A stretch of DNA of 40,850 nt, from positions 1 to 40,850 of the forward strand of contig PMOB01000017.1 of assembly GCA_003161615.1 (NCBI GenBank), given 5' to 3'. The translations under genes and the position numbers were made by a program. The first letter of the stretch is position 1; every line of letters starts with the position of its first letter. The notes beneath the pieces were generated by a model, which saw only the letters and a list, made by a program, of their open reading frames with translations, was not told the DNA's origin and did no database searches. This DNA is from Actinomycetota bacterium. GTDB lineage: Bacteria; Actinomycetota; Thermoleophilia; Gaiellales; Gaiellaceae. Below are positions 24,304 to 33,747 of this stretch, in pieces.

Positions 24304-27282
24304 ATGTCGCGTGAGGAAGCTTGCGACGTCGTCGGCCGCCTAGTTGAGCGGTACGTGGCGAATCGGGAGCACTACGAGCGAGTCGACGGCGGGTATAGCG
24401 AAGCACAAGCGCGCTACGACTTCATCACGCCGTTCCTCGAGGCGTTCGGTTGGGATGTGGCAAACCTCCAAGGGCTGGCCGACTCTGTCCGCGAGGTCCG
24501 CGTCGAAGAGAGTGTTGAGCTGCCGGACGAAAACGATCCGGCCAGAGCTGGTGCGGCCGGCAACCCGGACTACACCGTCCAGCCAGACGGTAGACGACGC
24601 TTTTTCGTTGAGGCGAAGAGGCCATCAGTGCAGATCGAAACAACAATCGCACCCGCGTATCAGACCCGGCGCTACGGATGGAGTGCGGGTCTCAGCGTCT
24701 CGGTACTGACGAACTTCGCCCAGCTCGCCATCTACGACTGCCGCGTCCAGCCGCGTTCGGGTGATGGGCCTGCGGTCGCCCGGATACCCGGCCGTCTCTA
24801 CTCATGCGAAGAATACGTCGACCGATTTGACGACCTGTGGCGTTCGCTCTCGAAGGAGTCCGTTCTCGATGGAACGTTCGACGCCGAGTTCGACGTCGAA
24901 CGCGAGCTTCGCGGCGAAGCGTCGTTCGATGCCGTCTTCCTCGGTCAAATCCGCGGTTGGAGACAGGGTCTTGCGACTGACATCGCACAGCGGAACCTCA
25001 CGCTGGACGCTCGTGCCGTCGGTCGAGCGGCGCAACGGCTGCTGAACCGGCTCGTCTTTTTGCGAGTGTGCGAGGACCGCAACCTCGAAAACTACGGGGA
25101 CCTTCTCAGGATCAACGACCGTGCCGCCCTCAACGATCGATTTCGTGAGGCCGACCGCATCTACAACGCGGGCCTCTTCCACGTTCTCGATGACGTGGAG
25201 GTCGACGCTGATCTGATCCATCAACTCGTCGCGCAGCTCTACTACCCCGAGAGTCCATATGCGTTCTCAGTGGTGGAAGCGCCAGTCCTCGCGTCGATCT
25301 ACGAACAGTTCCTAGCCGAGCGCGTCGAGCTTCGTGCTGACCGTTCTGTCGAACTTGTGCGGAAGCCTGAGATAGTCCACGCCGGTGGGATCGTTCCTAC
25401 ACCCGGATACATCGTCGATGCGATTCTTCAGCGAACGCTCACGCCGCTTTTTATCGAGCGCTCTCTCGACGAGATCCGCGAGCTGAAGCTCGCTGATCTG
25501 GCATGCGGATCAGGGACGTTCCTCCTTGCCGCCTTCCGATTGCTGCTTGCTCGCTTTGAGGCCGAGGGCGAAGAAGCATCACTGGAATTGAAGCATTCGC
25601 TGCTGCGCAACAACATCTTCGGAGTGGACATCGACCCCGAGGCGGTCGAAGTTACGAGATTCAACCTGTCGCTTGCCGTCGTCGAAGGCGAGACGCGCGA
25701 GCGTGTCGAACGGTTCGGTGCAGCGGCGCTTCCAGACATCGATGCCCAAATCGTCAGCGGCAACTCGCTCGTCACCTCCCACTTCCTTGAGGTCTTTCCC
25801 GAGGTACGCGACAACCGCGAAGAGCTACTTTCGACTAATCCGTTTGACTTCGAGACAGCCTTCGAAGGCGTGATGGCCGACGGCGGTTTCGACGTGATTG
25901 TCGGGAACCCGCCATATGTCCGCATCCAGACTCTGGCTGAGTTCGATCCTCTGCAGGTCGCCTATTTTCAGACCCACGCTCCATTTAAGAGCGCGCGATC
26001 TTTCAACTTCGATAAGTACTTGCTGTTCATCGAACGGGCGCTCGGGCTCCTCAATCCCAGCGGACGGTTCGGTTTCATTGTTCCGCATCGCTTCATGTCG
26101 ACGCTTCCTGGCCAGGCCGTCCGCGAGATTTTGAGCGAAGGCAAGCACGTCCGCGAGATCGTGCACTTTGGACATGAGCAGGTCTTCCCAGGAGCTACCA
26201 CCTACACATGCCTCCTAGTCGGCGGGAAGGAGCCGTCACCCGATTTCACCGTCCTGCTCGTGAGCGACCTTGATTCATGGCGTGACCACGGGACAGCGAC
26301 GAAGCGAGGTGTGTCCGCCGACGAGATTGATGCCGCTCCGTGGAGCTTCAGCCCCGACGACACTCAGGCGATCTTCGATCGGCTTCAGGCAGCGCATCAG
26401 ACGAAGCTCGTCGATGTCGCCGAGATCTTCGTCGGCGTCCAGACGAGCGCGGATGACATCTACCTGATCAAACCAAAAGCAATGAGCGCGACCGAGATCA
26501 CTTTCGATCACGCTGGGCGAGAGTGGCAGATCGAACGAGCGATCTGCCGGCAAGCTGTCCGAGATCGCAGGCTGAGACCCTACGACGGAAGGCCGGACCC
26601 TGATGCCTGGGCGATCTTCCCATACGACATAGACCGAACGGGGAAGAAGCCGAAAGCGGTCGTCATCTCTCCCGAGCGCATGCAGGCCGAGTTCCCACTT
26701 GCCTGGGACTACCTGACTGCAAACCGAGAGCAGCTCGAAGGTCGAAGCATCTCTCCACCCGGACCCGAGACCTGGTACAGGTACGGCCGCTCGCAGAGCC
26801 TCGCGAAGCTCGAAGGCGAAAAGATCCTCGTCAGAGTTATGTCAGTGATCCCCCAGTACAACTGGGACCCCGATGGACTGCTGGCGCCGGGCGGAGGAGA
26901 TGGCGGGCCGTACGGTTTCATCCGGCCTCACGCCGATAGCCCGGTTTCGCTTCCATTCCTGATTGCGCTTCTCTCGCATCCCGCGATCGATGCGATGGTG
27001 TGGGCGGCGAGCCCAAAGTACCGCGGCGGCTACTTCCCGCATCGCAAAGCATTTCTTGCCGGTCTCCCCGTGCCGACTCACGATGAGGCGCTCGCTGCGC
27101 GAATCGCGGGAATGACGCAGACGCTCATTGAAACCACCATCCGCGTTAGATCCGAAACAGACGCCCAGGCGCGACTCGTCCTTGAACGAGATCGTGCATC
27201 TCAGACATTGCGGATCGAGGCTGAGATTTCGACGTTACTTGGATTGTCAGACAGTGACCTGAAAGCGGTGGTAGGAGGATGA
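24304..27282 (+). CDS. Eco57I-like restriction-modification enzyme (type IIG-like)
   Basis: A 992-aa single-chain enzyme. The N-terminal nuclease domain has the PD-(D/E)XK site D89 in NPDYTV and E103-A-K105 in FVEAKRP, preceded by YDFITPFLEAFGWDV. The methyltransferase domain has ACGSGTF (400-406, AdoMet site) and catalytic NPPY (535-538), adenine-N6 type. The rest (about 690-960) should contain the target-recognition domain. It would both cut and methylate one DNA sequence. It is the first of four plus-strand genes joined by 4-nt overlaps with a second methyltransferase, a DUF6998-like protein and an OLD nuclease, a layout suited to phage defence. Confidence 0.92.
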   Translation: MSREEACDVVGRLVERYVANREHYERVDGGYSEAQARYDFITPFLEAFGWDVANLQGLADSVREVRVEESVELPDENDPARAGAAGNPDYTVQPDGRRRFFVEAKRPSVQIETTIAPAYQTRRYGWSAGLSVSVLTNFAQLAIYDCRVQPRSGDGPAVARIPGRLYSCEEYVDRFDDLWRSLSKESVLDGTFDAEFDVERELRGEASFDAVFLGQIRGWRQGLATDIAQRNLTLDARAVGRAAQRLLNRLVFLRVCEDRNLENYGDLLRINDRAALNDRFREADRIYNAGLFHVLDDVEVDADLIHQLVAQLYYPESPYAFSVVEAPVLASIYEQFLAERVELRADRSVELVRKPEIVHAGGIVPTPGYIVDAILQRTLTPLFIERSLDEIRELKLADLACGSGTFLLAAFRLLLARFEAEGEEASLELKHSLLRNNIFGVDIDPEAVEVTRFNLSLAVVEGETRERVERFGAAALPDIDAQIVSGNSLVTSHFLEVFPEVRDNREELLSTNPFDFETAFEGVMADGGFDVIVGNPPYVRIQTLAEFDPLQVAYFQTHAPFKSARSFNFDKYLLFIERALGLLNPSGRFGFIVPHRFMSTLPGQAVREILSEGKHVREIVHFGHEQVFPGATTYTCLLVGGKEPSPDFTVLLVSDLDSWRDHGTATKRGVSADEIDAAPWSFSPDDTQAIFDRLQAAHQTKLVDVAEIFVGVQTSADDIYLIKPKAMSATEITFDHAGREWQIERAICRQAVRDRRLRPYDGRPDPDAWAIFPYDIDRTGKKPKAVVISPERMQAEFPLAWDYLTANREQLEGRSISPPGPETWYRYGRSQSLAKLEGEKILVRVMSVIPQYNWDPDGLLAPGGGDGGPYGFIRPHADSPVSLPFLIALLSHPAIDAMVWAASPKYRGGYFPHRKAFLAGLPVPTHDEALAARIAGMTQTLIETTIRVRSETDAQARLVLERDRASQTLRIEAEISTLLGLSDSDLKAVVGG

Positions 27283-28886
27283 TGACTGTTGCTGCCGCTG
27301 CTGCTCGCAAGCTCAGAGGCGGGTATTACACTCCGCCGCCAATCGCCGAGTTCCTCGCGCGCTGGGCGGTTCGTGCTCCCGGAGATCGGGTGCTTGAGCC
27401 GAGCTGTGGTGACGGCGAGATTCTCTTCGCCGCGAAGAACCGACTGAGCGCGGTGGGCGGGGGCAAACTGATCGGTGTCGAGTTTGACGCGGCCGAAGCG
27501 AGAAAGGCTCGCGCGCGTGTGGGGCGTAGCGCGACCATTCACGTCTCGGACTTTTTCAGGCTCGCCGAGAAGAAGGCGGCGAGCTGGCAGTTCGATGCGG
27601 TTATTGGCAACCCACCGTTCATCCGCTACCAGTTTTTCCCCGAAGAGCACCGTGAGCCTGCATTCCGCATCATGGCCGACCAAGGCTTGAAGCCGAACCG
27701 TCTGACGAATGCCTGGGTGCCGTTCGTCGCTGCCTCGACGCGCATGCTTGCCCCTGGCGGTCGACTGGGATTTGTGATTCCGGCCGAGCTCATGCAGGTC
27801 AGTTACGCAGCCCAACTCCGCGCTTACCTCGCCGCTCAGTTCGCAGAGATCCGCTTGATCACGTTCCGCAAGCTCCTCTTCGAAGGTGTACAACAGGAGG
27901 TCGTCCTCGTCCTTGCGGAAGGAGCACGAAACGGCCCAGCCGCGATTCAGCTCGTGGAACTAGACGATGCGTTCGATCTCGCTTCTTTTGACGTACGTCC
28001 TGCCGCTTTGGCTACGGCGGACATGGACCATGCGACCGAAAAGTGGACGCAGTACTACCTGACACCATCAGAGCTTGAACTCGTTCGCTCGCTGCGCGAC
28101 AGACTCGACCTACCACGGCTCGGAGATGTAGCCGAGGTCGACGTCGGTGTCGTGACAGGCCGAAACGAGTTCTTCGTCCTTGAGCCATCCTCCGTCAGAA
28201 GGCACGGACTCGAGGCCCATACTCAGAAACTCGTCGGCCGTTCCGCGCAGCTGCGCGGCATCATGTTCTCGGAGGCTGATTGGGAAGGGCTTGCGAGCGC
28301 TGACGCACGGTGTCTGTTACTGACGCTTGAGGACGCGCCTGCTCACACCCTCTCGAAAGCGGCGCGGCGGTACATCTCACTGGGTGAGGCCGAGGGTCAT
28401 CACATGGGTTACAAGTGCCGGACTCGCCAAAACTGGCACCGAGTCCCCTCAGTGTGGTCCCCTGATGCGTTCTTGTATCGCCAAATCCACGACGCTCCAC
28501 GACTTGTGGTCAATCATTCGGGCGCCACTTCGACGGACACGATCCACCGCGTCCGGATGAGAAATGGGCTTGATCCAGCCGATCTCTCAGGAAGTCTCTT
28601 CAATTCGCTCACGTTCGCATTCAGCGAGTTGTACGGGCGCAGCTATGGAGGGGGAGTCCTTGAACTCGAACCAACGGAGGCCGAGCTTCTTCCCGTGCCG
28701 ATCGCTACCACGCTCGACGTACGGGAGTTGGACCGTCTCGTCCGAGCCGGACGACCTACGGACGCTCTTGATCTGACCGACTCCGCATTGCTGCACGGAA
28801 CACTCGGCCTTGACCATCAGGACGTCGCACATCTCAGAACCATCTGGATGAAGCTGCGGGATCGGCGACTAGGTCGCAAGAAATGA
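27279..28886 (+). CDS. Gamma-class N6-adenine DNA methyltransferase
   Basis: A 535-aa protein with GGYYTPPPIAEFL at the N-terminus, AdoMet motif EPSCGDGEIL, and catalytic NPPF in VIGNPPFIRYQ, in gamma-class order. A long C-terminal part (about 250-535) contains a likely target-recognition domain (GDVAEVDVGVVTGRNEFFVL). It lacks a nuclease domain. It overlaps the restriction enzyme's stop by 4 nt and the next gene's start by 4 nt, so all are made together. It may protect the second strand of an asymmetric site recognised by the upstream enzyme, a known need of type IIG systems with non-palindromic sites. Confidence 0.9.
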   Translation: MMTVAAAAARKLRGGYYTPPPIAEFLARWAVRAPGDRVLEPSCGDGEILFAAKNRLSAVGGGKLIGVEFDAAEARKARARVGRSATIHVSDFFRLAEKKAASWQFDAVIGNPPFIRYQFFPEEHREPAFRIMADQGLKPNRLTNAWVPFVAASTRMLAPGGRLGFVIPAELMQVSYAAQLRAYLAAQFAEIRLITFRKLLFEGVQQEVVLVLAEGARNGPAAIQLVELDDAFDLASFDVRPAALATADMDHATEKWTQYYLTPSELELVRSLRDRLDLPRLGDVAEVDVGVVTGRNEFFVLEPSSVRRHGLEAHTQKLVGRSAQLRGIMFSEADWEGLASADARCLLLTLEDAPAHTLSKAARRYISLGEAEGHHMGYKCRTRQNWHRVPSVWSPDAFLYRQIHDAPRLVVNHSGATSTDTIHRVRMRNGLDPADLSGSLFNSLTFAFSELYGRSYGGGVLELEPTEAELLPVPIATTLDVRELDRLVRAGRPTDALDLTDSALLHGTLGLDHQDVAHLRTIWMKLRDRRLGRKK

Positions 28887-29377
28887 ACGGGTCGGGCGAG
28901 GCTTCGCGGCCCTCCTCGAGGAGACTCGTGAAGCTCATCGGTGAACTCAAGCTACTTGCCAGGGAGTACCGTGACCTCACCGGTCGTCCCCTGGGCATCA
29001 CAGGCGAAGTCGCTGAATACGAAGCTGCGCGTTTGTTAGGTGTCGAGCTATCAAGCGTTCGTCAGTCTGGATACGACGCAATCCGCAAGACACCTCAAGG
29101 CGACCAACTCGTTCAGATCAAGGGCCGCTGCATTCTTCCTCAGTCGAAGCAAGGGCAACGCATGGGCCGGATCGACCTCGGCAAGGAGTGGGACGTCGTT
29201 CTGCTCGTACTGCTGGATGACAACTTCGACGCCACCGCGATCTACGAAGCTGACCGCGCGCTAGTCACAAACGCTCTTTTGACACCCGGATCGAAGGCCC
29301 GCAACGAACGAGGCGCGCTCGGCGTCAGCAAGTTCAGATCAATTGGCCACAAAGTGTGGCCGCATGAGCAGCTATGA
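28883..29377 (+). CDS. DUF6998-like PD-(D/E)XK protein
   Basis: 164 aa. LAREYRDLTGRPLGITGEVA and EYEAARLLGVEL are followed by GYDAIRK and LVQIKGRCILP, giving the acidic-D-QxK arrangement of a PD-(D/E)XK nuclease fold (Glu in GEVAEYE, Asp in GYDAI, Gln-Ile-Lys). The C-terminal NERGALGVSKFRSI is also typical of the DUF6998-type family as I remember it. It could be an active nuclease or a structural DNA-binding subunit. It is coupled by 4-nt overlaps to the methyltransferase before it and the OLD nuclease after it. Confidence 0.75.
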   Translation: MNGSGEASRPSSRRLVKLIGELKLLAREYRDLTGRPLGITGEVAEYEAARLLGVELSSVRQSGYDAIRKTPQGDQLVQIKGRCILPQSKQGQRMGRIDLGKEWDVVLLVLLDDNFDATAIYEADRALVTNALLTPGSKARNERGALGVSKFRSIGHKVWPHEQL

Positions 29378-31383
29378 GAATTAGCCATGTTCGAATCAGC
29401 AACTATCGCTGCCTGAAGAACATTGACCTCGACCTCGATTCCTACACCACGCTCATTGGCGCGAATGGGACGGGCAAGTCCTCCGTCCTGTACGCGCTCG
29501 ACTGGTTTTTCAACGGCAGTCACATGGACGACAATGACGTTCATGCTGGACCTCGAGACGACCGCGAGGAGTTAGGCGCCCCCGATCCAAACGGAGCAAT
29601 CACGCCAGCTCGGATTGAAGTTGAAGTCACTTTCGATCAAGTCGATGACTCCGACCGGCAAGAACTAGGTCGCTATGGGCGCGGCGAAACTGTCCGGTTG
29701 CGGCGGTCATGGCAGACCGACGGGAAAGACAAGCTCATCGGTAACTCCACTCAGGGCCCAGGGTTCGCTGCGGTACGTGCGGCAACGAAGATCCCTGAGA
29801 TACGCCAGGGCTACAACGAACTGCGAAAAGATTTAACGGAGCTTCCGGCGGTGACGGCAAAAGACGACATCATGAACGCCCTCACGAGCTGGGAAAATAA
29901 TCCGGCGAACGTCGAGAAGCTCGTCGACGTGGAGGACGACGATGCGACGCATTTGTTCGGGTTCGCTGGTGAGGACGTTCTCAGCAAGCGATTCCGCCTC
30001 ATCCTCGTTCCCGCCGCAGTCGACATCGCGGCCGCGATCGGAACGGCCGGCAAGGGATCGGTCCTATCCCAGCTAATCGGCGCATTGACGACTGAAGCCG
30101 TGAACGCAGCGAAACGAGACTGGGAGACGAAGCATCAAGAACAACTCGACGAGCTAGAGAACACGATCCGGCAGAGCGTCGAAGACGCGACGAAGGGGCA
30201 CATCGCCAAGGTCAATCGTCACTTCTCGGAATTGGTTGCAACCGGTGAGGTCAAGTTCACTGGCGAACCTCCTGCGTGGTCGCTGCGCGGTGAGGGAACT
30301 GTCCGTGCCGACGTCATGGTCAACGGCATGGAGACTGATGTTGCTCGACAGGGCCACGGCGTTCAGCGGGCACTGATGATGGCCGTCCTGCAGACGATGG
30401 TCGGCGTTGACGCTGAAATCAGTGATTCCGACGATGGCATCGTAGTAGCCGAGGAGATCCCTCACGTCGGCGATGTTCCGAGACGTACGCCGCCGGCCCT
30501 CCTGCTTTGTCTTGAGGAGCCCGAGATTTACCAGCATCCGGTCCGTGCGCGTCACTTCGCCCGGGTACTGACCAGGCTTTCCTCCGAGGCGGGCTCGCAG
30601 GTGCTTCTCGCCACGCACAGTCCGTACTTCGTGCTGCCCTCGCAATTCGCATCGCTGCGTAGATTCTCCGCGGACCGAGGTGTTGCGGAAGTGGTGTCTA
30701 CCTCACGGGGAGCTATCGCCGCGGCTTCTGGGGTAGACGAAGCTCGCGTCCTGAAATGTATGGAGAAGGAAGTGCCGCGAACCTTCTCTGAGGGCTTCTT
30801 CGCCGACGCGGTTGTGCTCGTCGAGGGTGATACGGACCGCGCAGTGATTGAGACCCTTGCAGAACGGCTTGATAAGCCACTCGATGCTCGTGGGATCGCC
30901 GTCCTTTCAATGGACAGCAAGCAGAATCTGCGCGTGCCTGCGGCGATCCTGGGTGGCATCGGCGTCCCGGTTTATGTTGTTGCGGATGGAGACGCTCTGG
31001 GAGGCAAGCGTAAGCATCCACTGGATGACGAGAAGGCTAAGGAGGTAGCTGGTTCACACAAGGCAGCGACAGAAACGCTCTTGAACTGGCTCCCGAAGGA
31101 TGTCACGAAACGTCACGGGGAGATCCCGGCGGCCTTCGAAGACCCAACCGCCATCACGAGCGGGTGGACTCTCTTTCACGACGATCTTGAAGAAGAGCTT
31201 GCTGGCTGGACAGGATTCGAGGCAGAGCTCAAAGCCGCGGGCGGTGAGCTGCGCGAGAAGAATCTTGCGGCATACAGGAGCGCCACGTATTCGTCTCAGC
31301 TGGACGCATTACCCGAGGCGCTCCGTGAGCTTGTCGAGGCACTGGTCGCATTTGGAGTCCGGAGCAAGCCCGCAAAGAAATAG
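29374..31383 (+). CDS. OLD-family ATP-dependent nuclease
   Basis: 669 aa. The ABC/SMC-like ATPase has Walker A GANGTGKS (29-36), a coiled-coil middle, and Walker B/signature LLLCLEEPEIYQHP followed by LLATHSPYFVLP (about 370-415). The C-terminal TOPRIM nuclease domain begins with VVLVEGDTDRAVIE and includes VYVVADGD, the acidic metal ligands of OLD enzymes. OLD nucleases act in phage exclusion, alone or with partners (as in Gabija or PARIS-type systems). Here it is the last gene of a four-gene restriction operon. No UvrD-like helicase of the Gabija type is present nearby. Confidence 0.92.
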   Translation: MRISHVRISNYRCLKNIDLDLDSYTTLIGANGTGKSSVLYALDWFFNGSHMDDNDVHAGPRDDREELGAPDPNGAITPARIEVEVTFDQVDDSDRQELGRYGRGETVRLRRSWQTDGKDKLIGNSTQGPGFAAVRAATKIPEIRQGYNELRKDLTELPAVTAKDDIMNALTSWENNPANVEKLVDVEDDDATHLFGFAGEDVLSKRFRLILVPAAVDIAAAIGTAGKGSVLSQLIGALTTEAVNAAKRDWETKHQEQLDELENTIRQSVEDATKGHIAKVNRHFSELVATGEVKFTGEPPAWSLRGEGTVRADVMVNGMETDVARQGHGVQRALMMAVLQTMVGVDAEISDSDDGIVVAEEIPHVGDVPRRTPPALLLCLEEPEIYQHPVRARHFARVLTRLSSEAGSQVLLATHSPYFVLPSQFASLRRFSADRGVAEVVSTSRGAIAAASGVDEARVLKCMEKEVPRTFSEGFFADAVVLVEGDTDRAVIETLAERLDKPLDARGIAVLSMDSKQNLRVPAAILGGIGVPVYVVADGDALGGKRKHPLDDEKAKEVAGSHKAATETLLNWLPKDVTKRHGEIPAAFEDPTAITSGWTLFHDDLEEELAGWTGFEAELKAAGGELREKNLAAYRSATYSSQLDALPEALRELVEALVAFGVRSKPAKK

Positions 31384-31707
31384 GCAGATGGGGACAGGCG
31401 TCTTCTCAGAGGAAGTAGGTGCGAGCCCGAGTAGGCGCACCAGGGCCACCGGAGGGTTTGAAAGCTGTACTCAATCAACCCAGGCCGCCTAACCAGGTGT
31501 GTCCGCACCGCGGACGATCATCGGCCAATTCAATGACTCGTTCGCCAATCGACGGGCCGCCTGTCCAACTTGCGACGCGACGCCTGGCACGAAAACGACC
31601 GGTCAGCCTGACAAGGCGGCGGGAGGCGGTTAGAGTGCTGCGTCGAAAGAGAAAGAAGATCGCCGCCCCGAAGGGCGGCGATCTTGAAGGAGTAGAACTG
31701 CGAAGCC
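31384..31707. other. Gene-free stretch with a bidirectional terminator
   Basis: About 320 bp between the convergent OLD and 39-aa genes. The frames present are short and show no protein character. It contains the perfect hairpin at 31656-31685, which can stop transcription from both sides. Confidence 0.5.
31656..31685 (-). terminator. 13-bp perfect hairpin with a TTCG loop
   Basis: AAGATCGCCGCCC pairs fully with GGGCGGCGATCTT. On the minus strand the loop is C(TTCG)G, a very stable tetraloop, and a pyrimidine-rich run CTTTCTCTTTC follows. It ends the 39-aa gene and probably also the OLD transcript from the other side. Confidence 0.8.
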
Positions 31708-31827
31708 CTACTTCTTCTCCTTGACCGTCGTCTTCGGGTGGCTCTTCCCGTAGCGGGGAGAGACGTACCGGCCGGTGACCGCCGAGCGGTACTTACCACC
31801 CGAAGACGATGAACCTTTTTTCGCCAC
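31708..31827 (-). CDS. 39-aa basic small protein
   Basis: GTG 31827 has AGGAGG 9 nt upstream. The protein reads MAKKGSSSSGGKYRSAVTGR and then YVSPRYGKSHPKTTVKEKK: basic, no hydrophobic part, with Gly/Ser/Tyr/Lys repeats. A strong ribosome site and a dedicated terminator show that it is a real transcription unit. Small proteins with the YRSAVTGRYV pattern occur in many bacterial genomes, often with doubtful transporter names; this one has no membrane segment. Function unknown. Confidence 0.75.
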   Translation of the reverse strand: MAKKGSSSSGGKYRSAVTGRYVSPRYGKSHPKTTVKEKK

Positions 31828-32001
31828 TAATTTTCACCTCCTTCCTGACTGATAGCGGTAGGGTGAACGTACCTATGTTCCCTCCCACTCGCAACGCAGC
31901 TACCCCTCGCTTGCGCCGGCGCTACGGATACCCTTATGGAGGTTGTACTTATACTTAGCGGCGGCATCACTCCGCGGCAGCTGCCGTCATGAGCGTCACC
32001 T

Positions 32002-32862
32002 TTGTGGCCGGTAGTAACCTGTAACCTTGCAGATGCCCAAAAGAAAGCCATAGCTACTACCGTTACTCATAGCCGATCGCCCCGCCGCAAGGGCACGCAA
32101 GTGGTCCGGAGCGAGCGAGCCGAAACGCTCGCCCTTGCCGCGTCGAGGCGTGTCAAAAATCGCGCGACTCCTGTCCGCAATCAGTTCGTCGCAGCCGCCG
32201 GCGAGGCACCCATACCGCCACTCGCACAGATGCTCCGTGGCGGACGCGGTGGCGAGGTCCGCCTGAAGCTCTACCTTGCGCTGCTGTGGATTGCGGCGTC
32301 GCCGCCGCACGACGTCTCATTTCCGGCGCGCGCATGGGCCGAGCTTCTCGATCTTCCGGACCCCGCGGGCCGCGGCGAACGTCGCGTGCGCGACGCGATC
32401 GACTGGCTCGAGAAGCGCCGCTTCATCCACGTCGAGCGCAACAGCGGTCGGCCACCACGAATCTTCCTCCTGCGCGAGGACGGGTCGGGCGAGCCGTACT
32501 CCATCCCTGGAAAGGCCGAACATGGAAAAGACGGCAAGTTCCCTTCCGAGCATCTGTACAAGACCCTCCCCCCAACGTTCTGGACAGCAGGATGGGGCGT
32601 CGTCCTGTCCGGGGCCGCAATCGCGATCTTGCTCGCCCTCCTCCAACTCGACCGAAGTGACGGCGAAGCCGTGTGGGTAAGCCCCGCCGAGGCACGACGG
32701 CGCTTCGGCCTCTCCGAGGACACATGGACAAAGGGATCGAAAGAACTTCGGGCCAGGGGTCTTCTGACGGTTGGGCGGAAGCCCGTATCTGAGGAATTCG
32801 GCTGGCGACGTGTCCGGAACACGTACCAACTCGCGCACGACGTTCTCGCGTCCGAACAGTAA
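32002..32862 (+). CDS. Winged-helix protein, possible replication initiator
   Basis: 286 aa in the longest form. From about residue 60 it has two winged-helix-like modules: EVRLKLYLALLWIAASPPHD then RRVRDAIDWLEKRRFIHVER, and near the C-terminus WVSPAEARRRFGLSEDTWTK then ELRARGLLTV. Two such modules in one chain recall plasmid Rep proteins, but no iteron array is seen beside it. The GTG at 32002 lacks a ribosome site; the GTG at 32101 is another possible start. The frame continues open after its TAA (see 32863-33048). A DNA-binding role is likely, a replication role only possible. Confidence 0.6.
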   Translation: MWPVVTCNLADAQKKAIATTVTHSRSPRRKGTQVVRSERAETLALAASRRVKNRATPVRNQFVAAAGEAPIPPLAQMLRGGRGGEVRLKLYLALLWIAASPPHDVSFPARAWAELLDLPDPAGRGERRVRDAIDWLEKRRFIHVERNSGRPPRIFLLREDGSGEPYSIPGKAEHGKDGKFPSEHLYKTLPPTFWTAGWGVVLSGAAIAILLALLQLDRSDGEAVWVSPAEARRRFGLSEDTWTKGSKELRARGLLTVGRKPVSEEFGWRRVRNTYQLAHDVLASEQ

Positions 32863-33048
32863 GACGGGCCGGGCGACGAGCCGAACACCCTCGCGCGCAG
32901 GAATGCTGCAGGTGCTTCCGGCACGCTGCTCATCGTCGACTCCGACGACTCGGGCGTGACGCTGGTCGACGACAAGAGGCACGAGAATGTCCACACGACG
33001 GTCGCGTGGGATGACATCAAGCGACTCTCCGTGACCGGCTACTCGTAA
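32863..33048 (+). other. In-frame open stretch after the stop of the winged-helix gene
   Basis: After TAA 32860-32862 the same frame stays open to TAA 33046-33048 and has protein-like content (LLIVDSDDSGVTLVDDKRHE, then VAWDDIKRLSVTG, resembling a small beta domain), but has no ATG, and its only GTG is late. It could be the end of a longer ancestral protein cut by a stop, a readthrough extension, or chance. Confidence 0.35.
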
Positions 33049-33068
33049 GATATGCCTAAGTTGTCCTC

Positions 33069-33638
33069 ATGGCTGCGGCGGAGAACACGAAAAAGCGTGG
33101 CACTGGCCTCACGGGTGCGGCGGGCGAGTACTACGTAGCCGCCGAGTTGTCGCTGCGAGGGTGGCTCGCGACTCCAACGATCAAGAACGCGCCAGGAACG
33201 GACGTACTAGCGCAGTACCGCGAGGCGGGAATTCTCGTGGCCATCCAGACGAAGACTGCGAGCTTCGGCAACCAGTTCATGATGAACGCGGGCATCGAGC
33301 GGCCGTCGATGGCGGATAACGAGTGGGTCGTCCTTGTCAAGCTTCACGAGATCAAGAGCCGCCCCAGCTTCTTCGTCGTCCCACTCAATCATGTAGCAGC
33401 GGCGGCTTACGCGCAGCACAGGCGTTGGCTCGGGACGCCGGGTCAGGGAGGCCAAGAGCACCGCGATAACCCGCGCCGGACGTTGATCGCGAAGCGGTTT
33501 CTCGACTACGAGGATCGATGGGACCTCCTCCTCCAACCGACAAGCGCGGTGCCGAATCTGCTCGGCGCCGACTACGCGGAGTGCATCGCCGCGTGGGGAG
33601 TCCCGCCCGGGCACCCTGGTATGCCGTCCCGCGAGTAG
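33069..33638 (+). CDS. PD-(D/E)XK-like protein of unknown role
   Basis: 189 aa. TGAAGEYYVAAELSLRGW, APGTDVLAQY and VAIQTKTAS give the E...D...QxK layout of a PD-(D/E)XK nuclease core at residues 15-65. The rest (SFFVVPLNHVAAAAYAQHR) is typical of small stand-alone members whose function is unknown. The ATG at 33069 has no clear ribosome site. It is followed by the 55-aa zinc protein and the cyclase on the same strand, with gaps of about 110 bp each, so these may be separate units. Confidence 0.65.
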   Translation: MAAAENTKKRGTGLTGAAGEYYVAAELSLRGWLATPTIKNAPGTDVLAQYREAGILVAIQTKTASFGNQFMMNAGIERPSMADNEWVVLVKLHEIKSRPSFFVVPLNHVAAAAYAQHRRWLGTPGQGGQEHRDNPRRTLIAKRFLDYEDRWDLLLQPTSAVPNLLGADYAECIAAWGVPPGHPGMPSRE

Positions 33639-33747
33639 ACGCGCCCCCAAGGGGTCGTGAGGACGCCAGGTTGATCCCCGAGTGTCCGCTCCGTAGTGTC
33701 CGATGGCCCTGCGAACATTCGTTCGCAAGCTACGAAAGAAGGTTGGC

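Noticed and set aside
29374-31383. Gabija system
   Set aside because: The OLD nuclease lacks an adjacent UvrD-like helicase; the partners are restriction and methyltransferase genes.
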